Part shown: piece after piece, positions 26,995 to 35,264 of the stretch
Position numbering within the stretch: the stretch's first letter is position 1
How the letters are laid out: each line of letters begins with the position of its first letter
Assembly: GCF_002752635.1 (NCBI RefSeq)
Contig: NZ_AYTW01000012.1
Coordinates: forward strand, 1 to 64,000
Reading direction: 5' to 3'
Length of the DNA: 64,000 bases
Source: Mesotoga sp. Brook.08.105.5.1
Lineage (GTDB): Bacteria > Thermotogota > Thermotogae > Petrotogales > Kosmotogaceae
The notes under the pieces: model-generated
Databases searched by the model: none
Told to the model about the DNA's origin: nothing
Seen by the model: the letters and a program-made list of their open reading frames with translations, nothing else
Program-made: the position numbers and the translations under genes

Positions 26995-27800
26995 TGCATG
27001 GCTGGCTTCGCCAGGAAGTGATGCTGCTGCGCAGGAAGTGATGCGCCGTAAGATCGCCGGCGGAAGTGATGCTGCTTCGCAGGAGGCGACAAAATTAGCA
27101 GAAAGAAAATGGGACCTTACTAGCCAGTCACCTTCCGTGGCCAGTCAGGCTTCGCCTGGCCAGTCTTTGCTTCGCAAAGGCCAGTTCCGACTTCGTCGGC
27201 TGAACAAAAAAACGAGAAAGAGCGTTGTCGAGAGGTTCGCTTTGCTCACGAGAGAAGAGAGAGAGCCGGACTCGCCTTTGGCGAGGCCAGTCACTGCAAG
27301 CAGTGGCGAGAAAAACTAGAAGAACATCAAACCGATTTCGTGCGGCCAGTTCCGGCTGCACCGGGCTAAGAACCATCGTTTGTGGTACGGTTGGTCAAGA
27401 ACAAAGAGCTAGAGCCCCCCATAAATCAAAGAGTATCGAAATCCAGTTTGCCCTGAACGGGAGACCCCAAACAGGTGCATATTGGGGCAAGCTTTTCAGG
27501 GCAGGTTCTATGGGATGACATGAGGGGAAAATTTCAGAGCGAAACGAATTTGGTGCTTCCTTTCTTGTATGCTCTTACCAACAACCAACAACGAACAACC
27601 AAGAACCGCTCTTGCTAGGAGCACAACGGGATGATAGCCTTTTCGTGCTTTGGATCATCCTAGCGCGCTTCCGGTAAGGATCTGCATCCTCTCACAATAT
27701 GATCTTGACCAAGAACGAGGAACAGATCCTCGCTCTGGAACGAAGAACAGATTTTTTTCTCTCTTGGACGGTCAACTAAGGACGTCTCTTCAAAGCCTAA
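26995..27800. repeat. Hairpin mosaic repeat, copy C
   Basis: Non-coding. First array (27002-27090): stem-loops TGGCTTCGCCA, TGCTGCGCA, GCCGTAAGATCGCCGGC and TGCTTCGCA, each separated by GGAAGTGATGC. Second array (27121-27200): CACCTTCCGTG, CAGGCTTCGCCTG, CTTTGCTTCGCAAAG and CCGACTTCGTCGG, separated by GCCAGT. Then an inverted copy of the block at 482-517 (27212-27255), CTCGCCTTTGGCGAG and CACTGCAAGCAGTG, and from 27699 a block shared with copy D. A simple AACAACC-type run lies at 27569-27598. I see no gene. Confidence 0.85.
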
Positions 27801-27824
27801 ATCTAGTCCCTATTTAGCAAGAAG

Positions 27825-28037
27825 CTACTCTTTTACGGGCGGTGCATCTTTCTCCTTATTTAGAGCGTCGATCAGTTCATCAACCAGTTTGGGATTAATT
27901 GTGATTCCCTTTTTCGTCGGCTTGTAGTCGCCTTCATCATCCTGATAGTAGATCCTGAGATCCAGGAATTCGTGGCCTTTAAACTCTCTCTTCGAGACTC
28001 GAACTATCTCAGTGTCATTTCTCTTTATGTCTGTCAA
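27825..28037 (-). CDS. PC4-like small DNA-binding protein
   Basis: A 70-residue protein resembling the transcriptional coactivator PC4/YdbC family, which binds single-stranded DNA as a dimer. The core SKREFKGHEFLDLRIYYQDDEGDYKPTKKGITI has the family pattern of beta strands ending in KKGI. TTG at 28037 is preceded by AGGAG at seven bases; a longer frame from 28055 starts upstream of that site. Monocistronic beside mosaic C. Confidence 0.8.
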   Translation of the reverse strand: MTDIKRNDTEIVRVSKREFKGHEFLDLRIYYQDDEGDYKPTKKGITINPKLVDELIDALNKEKDAPPVKE

Positions 28038-28157
28038 ACTCTTCACTCCTTTCAATTTTTATCTTTCCCTTTATATCACACTCGAACAACTTAGGCTATC
28101 CCGCTTTTGAAAGTCAGTGTTAGAATCAATTTACAAGTGGGAAGGTGGTAGATTTCT

Positions 28158-29390
28158 GTGGTGGATTTGATCATGATAGGTGCCGGTAACAGGGGATACT
28201 TTGCATATGGAGAGGCGCTAAGGTCTATAGATGGATCTCGGGTCGTCGCTGTGGCCGAACCCGATCAATTAAGAAGAGAGAGATTTGCAAAGAGGCATAG
28301 TATAGGCACCAAGGATTCTGTCGCAGATTGGCAGGTTCTTCTTTCGAGACCTAAATTCGCTGACGGTGTGATAATTGCTTCTCCGGAAACAGAACATGTG
28401 GAACCCGCCATACAAGCGCTTGCAAGAGGTTACTTCGTTCTTTTAGAGAAACCTATCTCTGTCGGGCTCGAAGGTATAGAATCTTTAGCAGACTTGGGTG
28501 CAGATACCTCCAGGCTATTCGTTGCTCATGTGTTGAGGTATTCCAGCTTTTTCAAGCGGCTGAAGTCTCTCCTTGATTCTGATTCAGTTGGAATGATACA
28601 GGCAGTTGAGTACACCGAGCAGGTCGCTTCCTATCACTTCGCTCACTCCTACGTAAGGGGTAACTGGAGAGACTCGACGCGTACCGGTCCCTCTATTCTC
28701 TCGAAGAGTTGTCACGATATGGATATTCTCACCTGGCTCCTTTCTTCGAAGGCTCTCTCGGTAATATCTAAAGGCGGACTCAAGTATTTCAGAAAGGAGA
28801 ACGCACCCGAGAACTCAGCTGAACGATGTTTGGACTGCCCTCTGAACGAAACCTGTCCATATTCCGCTGTTACGCAATACTTATCAGACAATGTCGACTG
28901 GCCTGTGAACACTATCGGAAACGACATGTCTTTTGAGAGTCGCAGAGAGATTCTGCGTACGAGCAGTTACGGAAGATGCGTTTTCAGAAGCGATAACAGT
29001 GTCGCAGATTACCAGAATGTGCTTATCTCGTTTGATGACGGGGTCGATGCTTTCTTCTCGATGAATGCATTCACAAGCGCGAAGACAAGGAAGATCCTTG
29101 TCAGTGGTAGCCATGGCGAGATAACCGGCGATTTTGAAAGAGACAGTATAGAAGTCAAGCTCTTTTCAGGCGACCACAAGACTTATCTTGCTACCCACGA
29201 TGGCTCGAGGCACGGAGGCGGCGATAGTGAAATAGTAAAGAGTTTTGTGAGATACCTTGAAGGGGAAGCAGGGTCCTTATCCACTACATTCGAAGACTCA
29301 CTTCAGAGCCATTTAATGTGCTGGGCCGCAGAGAAGTCCAGGCTCATGGGAGGTACACCAATTGATCCCTGGAGTCTTATAAATCTATGA
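28158..29390 (+). CDS. Gfo/Idh/MocA family oxidoreductase
   Basis: A 410-residue NAD(P)-dependent dehydrogenase acting on a sugar or cyclitol. The Rossmann motif is GAGNRGYFAYGEAL at residues 8-21, followed by VLLEKPIS, the family EKP motif near 99. The catalytic-region histidine is probably in KSCHDMDILTWLL. A four-cysteine cluster (CLDCPLNETCPY, about 230-241, and a later Cys) occurs in a subgroup and may bind metal. GTG start at 28158, GGAAGGTGG upstream. The last 6 bases overlap the convergent ABC gene. Confidence 0.9.
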   Translation: MVDLIMIGAGNRGYFAYGEALRSIDGSRVVAVAEPDQLRRERFAKRHSIGTKDSVADWQVLLSRPKFADGVIIASPETEHVEPAIQALARGYFVLLEKPISVGLEGIESLADLGADTSRLFVAHVLRYSSFFKRLKSLLDSDSVGMIQAVEYTEQVASYHFAHSYVRGNWRDSTRTGPSILSKSCHDMDILTWLLSSKALSVISKGGLKYFRKENAPENSAERCLDCPLNETCPYSAVTQYLSDNVDWPVNTIGNDMSFESRREILRTSSYGRCVFRSDNSVADYQNVLISFDDGVDAFFSMNAFTSAKTRKILVSGSHGEITGDFERDSIEVKLFSGDHKTYLATHDGSRHGGGDSEIVKSFVRYLEGEAGSLSTTFEDSLQSHLMCWAAEKSRLMGGTPIDPWSLINL

Positions 29391-30299
29391 ATTCTCACCG
29401 GTAAGCTCTACAAAGACGTCTTCCAAAGAGGGTCTTTTATGTTCGATATCTATAACTTCAAGCTTCATTTGCAGGATCCTGGGAAGAATATCCTCAATAG
29501 TGCATCCCTGCTGGAAGTTGATCTTCACAACTCCATTCAATCTACTTTCACTAAGATAGCCATCAATTCCTTTCAGCGAAATCGAAGGCGTGCCATTTAT
29601 AGTAACGATAACTTGATCCTTGTTGAGAGAGGATCGGATGTCTTCAATTCTTCCGCTAGAGACAAGTTTGCCTTTATGCATGATGCCTACTGACTTCGCG
29701 ATGTGCTCTGCTTCACTCATAATGTGTGTTGTAAGCACGATAGTTACCCCTGATTCGTTAAGCTCTTTCACCATATTCCTGATTGTTCTTGTTGACTGTG
29801 GATCTAAACCGAGAGTGGGCTCGTCCATGAAGAGTATCGACGGCTCGTGAAGCAGTGCCCTCACGAAGTTCACTCTTTGCTTCATCCCCGTCGAAAAGAT
29901 TCTTACGGGCTTGTCTTTCCAGTCAGACATTCCCACCTTCTCGAGAAGAAGATGGATTCGCTCAACGGCCGACTTTCTATCCATTCTCAGCATTGAAGCA
30001 AAGAAGAGCAGATTCTCAAATGGAGAGAGACGGTCGTAAAGAATCACTCTCTCAGAAATGAGACCGACCTTCTCTCTTACCTGTTTGGCTTCGGTCTTGA
30101 GATCCATTCCCGAGACGTTTACATCGCCGGAAGTGGGTTTGATCAATCCTGTTAGAATTCTAATGAGAGTCGACTTCCCAGCCCCATTTGGTCCAAGAAG
30201 ACAGAAAAGGTCGCCTTGATCTATCGAAAGCGCCACGTCATCAAGCGCTCTGAACGAACCATACTCTTTCACCAGATTCGATGTAACAATTGCAGCCAC
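29385..30299 (-). CDS. ABC transporter ATP-binding protein (CcmA type)
   Basis: A 304-residue ATPase with Walker A GPNGAGKST, signature FSTGMKQRVNFVRALL, Walker B ILFMDEPT and the H-loop TTHIMSE. The C-terminal 80 residues resemble those of drug, bacteriocin or Na+ exporters of the ABC-2 class. No permease gene is adjacent, so the membrane partner is elsewhere. I chose GTG at 30299 because GAGGTGG precedes it; the open frame reaches 30374. Confidence 0.9.
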   Translation of the reverse strand: MAAIVTSNLVKEYGSFRALDDVALSIDQGDLFCLLGPNGAGKSTLIRILTGLIKPTSGDVNVSGMDLKTEAKQVREKVGLISERVILYDRLSPFENLLFFASMLRMDRKSAVERIHLLLEKVGMSDWKDKPVRIFSTGMKQRVNFVRALLHEPSILFMDEPTLGLDPQSTRTIRNMVKELNESGVTIVLTTHIMSEAEHIAKSVGIMHKGKLVSSGRIEDIRSSLNKDQVIVTINGTPSISLKGIDGYLSESRLNGVVKINFQQGCTIEDILPRILQMKLEVIDIEHKRPSLEDVFVELTGENS

Positions 30300-30476
30300 G
30301 AATAACCACCTCATCAAGTATTCTACTACATTTCCTGTATATGGCTCTTGAAGTTGTGCTGTGTTGAACCACATAATACCACTGCAGTCTAAATGTTAGC
30401 CTAGATCTTTGACAAGTTACTGGGAGTGAATTATTTTGATGCGATCCTCCGTTCGCGCTACTTCGACTCTGTACTA

Positions 30477-30505
30477 TTGACGGCATCCTTAAAATCTGAT
30501 ATATT
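30477..30505 (+). promoter_or_regulatory. Promoter of the five-tRNA cluster
   Basis: TTGACG (30477-30482), 17-base spacer, TATATT (30500-30505), 12 bases before the first tRNA. Confidence 0.85.
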
Positions 30506-30517
30506 TAGATTCGTGAA

Positions 30518-30593
30518 CGGGGAGTAGCGCAGTTGGAAGCGCGCCTGTCTTGGGCACAGGAGGTCGCAGGTTCAAATCCTGTCTTCCCGACCA
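30518..30593 (+). tRNA. tRNA-Pro (anticodon TGG)
   Basis: Complete cloverleaf with encoded CCA; the anticodon loop CTTGGGC gives TGG. Confidence 0.97.
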
Positions 30594-30605
30594 ATGGTCA
30601 TTAGT

Positions 30606-30681
30606 GCGGCTGTAGCTCAATTGGTAGAGTATCGCCCTTCCAAGGCGAATGTTGCGGGTTCGACTCCCGTCGGCCGCTCCA
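30606..30681 (+). tRNA. tRNA-Gly (anticodon TCC)
   Basis: Complete cloverleaf with encoded CCA; the anticodon loop CTTCCAA gives TCC. The next tRNA starts at the following base. Confidence 0.97.
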
Positions 30682-30757
30682 GCGCCCGTGGCTCAATGGA
30701 TAGAGCACTGGACTTCTAATCCGGGGGTTGCAGGTTCGAGTCCTGCCGGGCGCGCCA
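30682..30757 (+). tRNA. tRNA-Arg (anticodon TCT)
   Basis: Complete cloverleaf with encoded CCA; the anticodon loop CTTCTAA gives TCT. It shares the acceptor stem GCGCCCG with the tRNA-Arg at 30864. Confidence 0.97.
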
Positions 30758-30769
30758 TGCAATGTTCGT

Positions 30770-30846
30770 GGTGGTTGTAGCTCAGTTGGAAGAGCGCCTG
30801 ACTGTGGATCAGGCGGTCGCGGGTTCGAACCCCGCCAGCCACCCCA
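30770..30846 (+). tRNA. tRNA-His (anticodon GTG)
   Basis: The anticodon loop CTGTGGA gives GTG. The extra G at position -1 (30770) faces discriminator C (30843), as in histidine tRNAs; CCA is encoded. Confidence 0.97.
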
Positions 30847-30863
30847 CTCCTTCTTTATTTCAT

Positions 30864-30939
30864 GCGCCCGTGGCTCAACGGATAGAGCATCGGATTTCGG
30901 CTCCGATGGTTGCGGGTTCAAATCCTGCCGGGCGCACCA
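30864..30939 (+). tRNA. tRNA-Arg (anticodon TCG)
   Basis: Complete cloverleaf with encoded CCA; the anticodon loop TTTCGGC gives TCG, reading CGA-type codons without an inosine tRNA. Confidence 0.96.
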
Positions 30940-30988
30940 TCCTAAATCTCTCCCAGTAGCATGACAGGTCTCAAAGGAGGTAGCAGTC

Positions 30989-31252
30989 ATGGAAGTCCTT
31001 AAGGTAGCAACCCACTCAAAACCAAATGCAGTCGCTGGTGCACTTGCCGGAGTACTCAGAGAGAAGGGCTTTGCGGAGATTCAGGCAATTGGAGCAGGAG
31101 CGGTGAATCAGGCAATAAAAGCGATTGCAATTGCAAGAGGGTATGTAGCTCCTAGCGGGATGGATCTCGTATGTGTTCCAATGTTTTCTGACGTTGAAAT
31201 CGATGGTGAAGTGAGAACGGCAGTAAGGTTTTATGTAGAACCGAAGAAGTAA
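30989..31252 (+). CDS. spoVS: Stage V sporulation protein S family (SpoVS)
   Basis: An 87-residue Alba-like small protein matching SpoVS over its full length (EVLKVATHSKPNAVAGALAG, AIGAGAVNQAIKAIAIARGY, DVEIDGEVRTAVRFYVEP). In Bacillus it acts in sporulation; Thermotogota do not sporulate, so a nucleic-acid-binding or regulatory role is likelier. Strong ribosome site AAAGGAGG. It follows the tRNA cluster by 49 bases and may be read from the tRNA promoter. Confidence 0.95.
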   Translation: MEVLKVATHSKPNAVAGALAGVLREKGFAEIQAIGAGAVNQAIKAIAIARGYVAPSGMDLVCVPMFSDVEIDGEVRTAVRFYVEPKK

Positions 31253-31262
31253 CCTATAGACA

Positions 31263-31286
31263 AAAAGGGCCCCTTAGGGGCCCTTT
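31263..31286 (+). terminator. Terminator after spoVS
   Basis: AAAGGGCCCC and GGGGCCCTTT pair perfectly around TTA, near the end of the convergent GH13 gene. Confidence 0.85.
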
Positions 31287-31288
31287 AT

Positions 31289-33289
31289 TCATTTGATCTC
31301 TGCTACCGCTACTTCGCCCGGACCCAATGACAAATGGAAACCTCCACCAACATTCCATTCAGAGTGAGCGTCGAACCCTTTGAGTCTCCAGGAGACCTTG
31401 TGTTCACTCTTCCATGTATGATAGCCAAGATCTATGTGGAAATCCTTCATGCTAGAAAAATCTCCGTTTGCTACCGTAAGCAGCCCTTTGGTGCCGTTCC
31501 AATAGAACAATCCGGCCGACTTCAAGTCATTTTCCCACATTAGTTTGAGATTGCCAGCGCTCAACAAATCGAAATTACTTTTTCTCAATGAAGAAAGGAG
31601 AGAAATGAGGTCTATCATATCTTCTTCGGCATTCCAGTGGAGCACATAAGGATCGAAGAACGCGAGCTTTCCGTAAAAGGGATCGTTGGGTGGAAGAACG
31701 TAACGGCCTTCTTCGTCGTTATCCAGGCCTAGATTCATCGGCTGAATCTCGAAAACCTCCTGTCCCGAATTTATGTAGGTGATTCCATTAGGCAGGAAGT
31801 AGTTGAGAATTGTGGCGAACCTGGAGAATTTCCTTCCATTAGGCCTGGAAGCTGCCCTCGGCGTGTCGGGAGTCTCTATTCCTGCCAAAGTGGGCAGCCT
31901 GAGACTTGGCAGCACTTTATACACAAGCTCTTTGAACTTTCCTTCATCTATTCTCGGTTCCATCCACCATGTGTTTCCCAGAATACAGTCGTAGCCTGAC
32001 TGCCTGGCCTTTTCATCGTTACCCATAACAAGCTCTTCGGCAATGATTGCAAAGGATGGGTCTCTCTCCTTTGCCTTGCGAATAATCCTGAGCTCAAGCT
32101 CCCTAGGAAGTGCGTGCCCCATATCTAGTCGAGCTCCATCTACACCGAATCTTTCGTTATAGAAGGGCATGATGTTTTCTATACTCTCCCATAGATCGGC
32201 CATCGGCTCGCTTCCGGGAAAGAAAGACGACTTGACAACATCGAATAGGACATAAGGCGGTTGATCCTCACTAACAAACTTGCGGGATTCAGTTGGATGA
32301 TCCTTGTAGAGTCTTAGAAAAGTTATATCGTCCCAAGTGGGCTGGTTGTCATTTATCCAGTCGGAAAAGCCCGGCGGGGTTATGAGGCCGAACTCAGAGA
32401 CTAGTTCATCGAGAAAGCTTTCAGTGCCGTCGTGGCTAGCTACGAAGTCTCTCCATTTCTCGGGGTAGAGCTTCGCTGGCGAGTGGCTGAAAAGCGATAG
32501 ATGCTTCTTTACGTTTTCATTGGAATATATGATGGGCAAAGTCTCAACCTTTGCCTGATCGAATCCAAGCGGTTCGATCTTCGGCGGCCTGTACTCGTCG
32601 AGTCTAGATGCGTCTATCCAATAAAACCACTCCGGGTGTTTGAGAATGAGTGCAGAATCACGGGCCGAGGTCCTGGGTATGAAATCTAGGACAACCCTCA
32701 TTCCCATGACGTGAGCCGCTTCAACAAACGCCGTGAACTCTTCTTCAACATCCATATCCTCCAGCAACACATCGTGATACCGCTTGTCTATTGAAAAGAA
32801 GTCCTTCACCGAATAGGGCGAACCTAGCTCACCCTTCTTGAATTTATCACTGTAGCTCGTAACCGGCAGAAAGTAAAGAGTATCGAAGCCCATCTTCGAG
32901 AGAAAAGGCAGCATGAAGATCATCTTGAGAAACGTTCCAGATTCGGAATACTCCTGTGAATCCAGATCAGAGAAGAACTCAGGGTCGTGGTGCGAGTAAG
33001 CGGTTGTAGTTCTGACAAATGAGCCGTATATGATTGCCGAATTGATCCAGGAGTTGCCGCTCTCATTTCTGATTCTTCCGAGAGGTCTCGAGTAGTCTGT
33101 ATCCTTTTCAGCCAACGCAGTAATTCTCTCAACTATACTTGAGCCATATTCATACGGATCAACGAATATGTATCGGTCTCTTAGCTTGACAGTCCCTGAA
33201 TATCCTTCAGGCAGCCACTCTTTAGGAATAGAGTAATTCAGGTTACCCTTCTTGCTCTTCAGAAGCTGTTCGATCCTGTCGAGGATCAC
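31289..33289 (-). CDS. GH13-like glycoside hydrolase/transferase
   Basis: A 666-residue protein of the alpha-amylase fold, without signal peptide, so cytoplasmic. Region II is GARLDMGHALP (nucleophile Asp), region III AIIAEELV (acid/base Glu), and region IV ETPDTPRA (third Asp), where most amylases have HD. Region I, VVLDFIPRTSARDS, lacks the usual Asn-His. It therefore belongs to a divergent GH13 subgroup; maltodextrin, trehalose or maltose-1-phosphate chemistry are possible. GTG at 33289 has GGAGGTGG upstream; the longer frame runs into the tRNA-Ser gene. It lies 37 bases after that tRNA and its terminator. Confidence 0.85.
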   Translation of the reverse strand: MILDRIEQLLKSKKGNLNYSIPKEWLPEGYSGTVKLRDRYIFVDPYEYGSSIVERITALAEKDTDYSRPLGRIRNESGNSWINSAIIYGSFVRTTTAYSHHDPEFFSDLDSQEYSESGTFLKMIFMLPFLSKMGFDTLYFLPVTSYSDKFKKGELGSPYSVKDFFSIDKRYHDVLLEDMDVEEEFTAFVEAAHVMGMRVVLDFIPRTSARDSALILKHPEWFYWIDASRLDEYRPPKIEPLGFDQAKVETLPIIYSNENVKKHLSLFSHSPAKLYPEKWRDFVASHDGTESFLDELVSEFGLITPPGFSDWINDNQPTWDDITFLRLYKDHPTESRKFVSEDQPPYVLFDVVKSSFFPGSEPMADLWESIENIMPFYNERFGVDGARLDMGHALPRELELRIIRKAKERDPSFAIIAEELVMGNDEKARQSGYDCILGNTWWMEPRIDEGKFKELVYKVLPSLRLPTLAGIETPDTPRAASRPNGRKFSRFATILNYFLPNGITYINSGQEVFEIQPMNLGLDNDEEGRYVLPPNDPFYGKLAFFDPYVLHWNAEEDMIDLISLLSSLRKSNFDLLSAGNLKLMWENDLKSAGLFYWNGTKGLLTVANGDFSSMKDFHIDLGYHTWKSEHKVSWRLKGFDAHSEWNVGGGFHLSLGPGEVAVAEIK

Positions 33290-33307
33290 ATTACCACCTC
33301 CAAAAAA

Positions 33308-33326
33308 TAAGGGCACGACCGCCCTC
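33308..33326 (-). terminator. Terminator after tRNA-Ser(CGA)
   Basis: AGGGC and GCCCT stem; on the minus strand it is followed by TTATTTTTT. Confidence 0.65.
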
Positions 33327-33415
33327 TGGCGGAGGCGGTGGGACTCGAACCCACAAGGGGCGTCAACCCCACCGATTTTCGAGACCGGCTCCTTAGCCAA
33401 TTAGGATACGCCTCC
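33327..33415 (-). tRNA. tRNA-Ser (anticodon CGA)
   Basis: An 89-base class II tRNA with long variable arm and encoded CCA; the anticodon loop CTCGAAA gives CGA. Confidence 0.95.
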
Positions 33416-33426
33416 GTTCTGAATCG

Positions 33427-33454
33427 ATTATATCACGGGCTGTAGCGCTGTCAA
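33427..33454 (-). promoter_or_regulatory. Promoter of tRNA-Ser(CGA)
   Basis: On the minus strand: TTGACA (33449-33454), 16 bases, TATAAT (33427-33432), both consensus. Confidence 0.9.
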
Positions 33455-33491
33455 TATGGTAAACTTGCACCACAGAAGGATCTCAACCAGT

Positions 33492-33521
33492 TTGAAACTC
33501 TTTCTCGTTCGTAATGATAAT
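33492..33521 (+). promoter_or_regulatory. Candidate promoter of the rplU operon
   Basis: TTGAAA (33492-33497), 18 bases, GATAAT (33516-33521). This leaves a leader of about 130 bases before rplU, long enough for autoregulation; I see no decisive structure in it. Confidence 0.6.
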
Positions 33522-33660
33522 GTTACTCAGACACTCTCCTCACCCTACTACATATGATAGAATTTTGATCGCGAGCGGTTTTTTCGTGCGTGAAGCAGGT
33601 CTTAAATCCGAAAGGTACCTCGTTTCAGCACATTTTTATTGCATGAGGAGGTGGCTCTTA

Positions 33661-33984
33661 GTGTACGCCATCATTGAAGCCTCGGGAAGACAGTACAAAG
33701 TCGAGGAAGGTATGACTCTCTTCACCGAAAGGCAGAACGGGAAGGAAAGCGGAGACGAAATTGTCTTCGACAGAGTAATTCTCGTCCACAACGGACAGGA
33801 ACCGATTGTAGGCAAGCCTTATGTGGACGGCGCAAAAGTTGTAGGCAAGGTTGTTTCTCACGGTAGAGACAAGAAGGTGCTGGTCGTAAAGTTTAGTCCC
33901 CGAAAGAACTTCGACAGAGTAAACGGTCACAGGCAGTGGTTCACAGAAGTCTCTATTGAGAAGATCGATACGGGGGTGAAATGA
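33661..33984 (+). CDS. rplU: 50S ribosomal protein L21
   Basis: A 107-residue primary rRNA-binding protein ([37 protein letters not shown]). The GTG at 33661 is preceded by GAGGAGGTGG; the longer open frame from 33514 runs through the promoter and leader. First gene of the rplU-rpmA-rplM-rpsI-dnaG-rpoD run. Confidence 0.97.
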   Translation: MYAIIEASGRQYKVEEGMTLFTERQNGKESGDEIVFDRVILVHNGQEPIVGKPYVDGAKVVGKVVSHGRDKKVLVVKFSPRKNFDRVNGHRQWFTEVSIEKIDTGVK

Positions 33985-33985
33985 A

Positions 33986-34231
33986 ATGGCCCGGAAAGGC
34001 ACCGGTAGGTCGAACGGAAGAGACAGTAATCCCAACTATCTGGGGGTTAAGAGAGGTGAATCTTCAGCCGTTAGGGCAGGCTCGATAATCGTAAGGCAGA
34101 GGGGAACAAAGATACACCCGGGAAACAACGTTGGACTGGGCAGAGACCACACCCTCTTCGCACTTATAGACGGCAAGGTTCACTTCGAAGAAAAAAACAA
34201 CCGCAAGTACGTCAGTGTCTACAGCGAGTAA
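33986..34231 (+). CDS. rpmA: 50S ribosomal protein L27
   Basis: An 81-residue protein whose N-terminal tail reaches the peptidyl transferase centre ([20 protein letters not shown], then [17 protein letters not shown]). It lacks the cleaved N-terminal extension seen in some Firmicutes. It starts one base after the rplU stop. Confidence 0.97.
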   Translation: MARKGTGRSNGRDSNPNYLGVKRGESSAVRAGSIIVRQRGTKIHPGNNVGLGRDHTLFALIDGKVHFEEKNNRKYVSVYSE

Positions 34232-34258
34232 GCTGTTCTGTTAAGGAGGATTGCATCT

Positions 34259-34783
34259 ATGAAAACTCAGAAGACACCTTTGTGCAGATGGGCAGTTACC
34301 CATTCCAAGGTGCAGACGAAAAGAAAGGGAGAAATCGAGAAGACTCTCGGTTACCTCGTTGATCACAATGGCAACAAAATAGAGAAGAAATGGTACGTCG
34401 TCGACGCAACTGACGTTCCACTCGGTAGACTTGCTGGGCAGATCGCTATGGTTCTTATGGGAAAGAACAAGCCTTACTACACTCCTCATCTCGACACCGG
34501 CGATTTTGTCATTGTAGTAAATGCCGACAAAGTCAAGCTTACCGGCAAGAAACTCGACCAGAAGATATATTACAGATACTCGGGCTATCCGGGAGGCATA
34601 AAGGAACGAACGGCAAGACAGATGATGGACAAGTTCCCGGAAAGAGTCGTTAGGCTCGCAGTCAAGAGAATGCTCCCAAAGAAGGCTTTGGGCGAGAAAA
34701 TGCTAAAGAAGCTGAAAGTATATGCTGGCCCGGAGCATGACCACGCTGCGCAGAAACCCGAATTGATTGAACTGGTTAAATGA
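34259..34783 (+). CDS. rplM: 50S ribosomal protein L13 with N-terminal extension
   Basis: A 174-residue protein. The conserved L13 body starts at [16 protein letters not shown] near residue 45 and runs to [12 protein letters not shown]. The usual length is about 142-150, so about 30 extra basic residues ([20 protein letters not shown]) precede it. The start at 34259 is backed by AAGGAGG, and no internal start with a ribosome site is evident, so the extension appears real. Confidence 0.95.
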   Translation: MKTQKTPLCRWAVTHSKVQTKRKGEIEKTLGYLVDHNGNKIEKKWYVVDATDVPLGRLAGQIAMVLMGKNKPYYTPHLDTGDFVIVVNADKVKLTGKKLDQKIYYRYSGYPGGIKERTARQMMDKFPERVVRLAVKRMLPKKALGEKMLKKLKVYAGPEHDHAAQKPELIELVK

Positions 34784-34795
34784 GGAGGTTGAGGC

Positions 34796-35200
34796 ATGGC
34801 TGACTTTGTGAATTATTACGGAACAGGTAGAAGAAAGACCTCTGTCGCCAGAGTACATCTGCGACCTGGTACCGGTAAACTTCTGATAAACGGAAAGGAA
34901 TTCAAAGACCTCAAGGAATACCTTGCAAATGACGCATGGGTAAGAAGCGCTTTGAAACCTTCCGTGGTGACGAACACGATTGGTAGATTTGATATGCTCA
35001 TAAGAGTCAATGGCGGAGGACTCGGAGGTCAGGCTGGAGCGATAAGTCTTGGAATTGCCAGAGCACTTGTCAAATTCAACCCTGATCTCAAGAAGCTTCT
35101 CAGGCAGAACGGTCTCTTAACGAGAGACTCGAGGGAAGTCGAAAGAAAGAAATACGGTCTCAAGAAAGCAAGAAGAGCACCTCAGTTCTCTAAGCGTTAA
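34796..35200 (+). CDS. rpsI: 30S ribosomal protein S9
   Basis: A 134-residue protein ([21 protein letters not shown]-terminal [12 protein letters not shown] that reaches the P-site tRNA). Ribosome site GAGGAGG. The rplM-rpsI pair is the usual one. Confidence 0.97.
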   Translation: MADFVNYYGTGRRKTSVARVHLRPGTGKLLINGKEFKDLKEYLANDAWVRSALKPSVVTNTIGRFDMLIRVNGGGLGGQAGAISLGIARALVKFNPDLKKLLRQNGLLTRDSREVERKKYGLKKARRAPQFSKR

Positions 35201-35216
35201 CACATTTTAAAGAATA

Positions 35217-35249
35217 CGGCCCGTACATAGAACGTATGGGCCTTTTTTT
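35217..35249 (+). terminator. Intrinsic terminator between rpsI and dnaG
   Basis: GGCCCGTAC and GTATGGGCC pair (one G-T) around a short loop, then TTTTTTT. It would attenuate ribosomal protein transcripts before dnaG-rpoD. Confidence 0.85.
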
Positions 35250-35264
35250 GCCGGTGGTGGTTCA

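Noticed and set aside
27038-27518. Open frames in mosaic C
   Set aside because: They are made of palindromes and linkers; both strands are open equally, as expected for inverted repeats.
30601-30990. Leftward 129-codon frame and rightward frames across the tRNA cluster
   Set aside because: They are translations of tRNA genes.
33522-33660. Extra N-terminal part of L21 from an ATG at 33514
   Set aside because: The frame crosses the promoter and leader, while GTG at 33661 has a perfect ribosome site and matches the family start.
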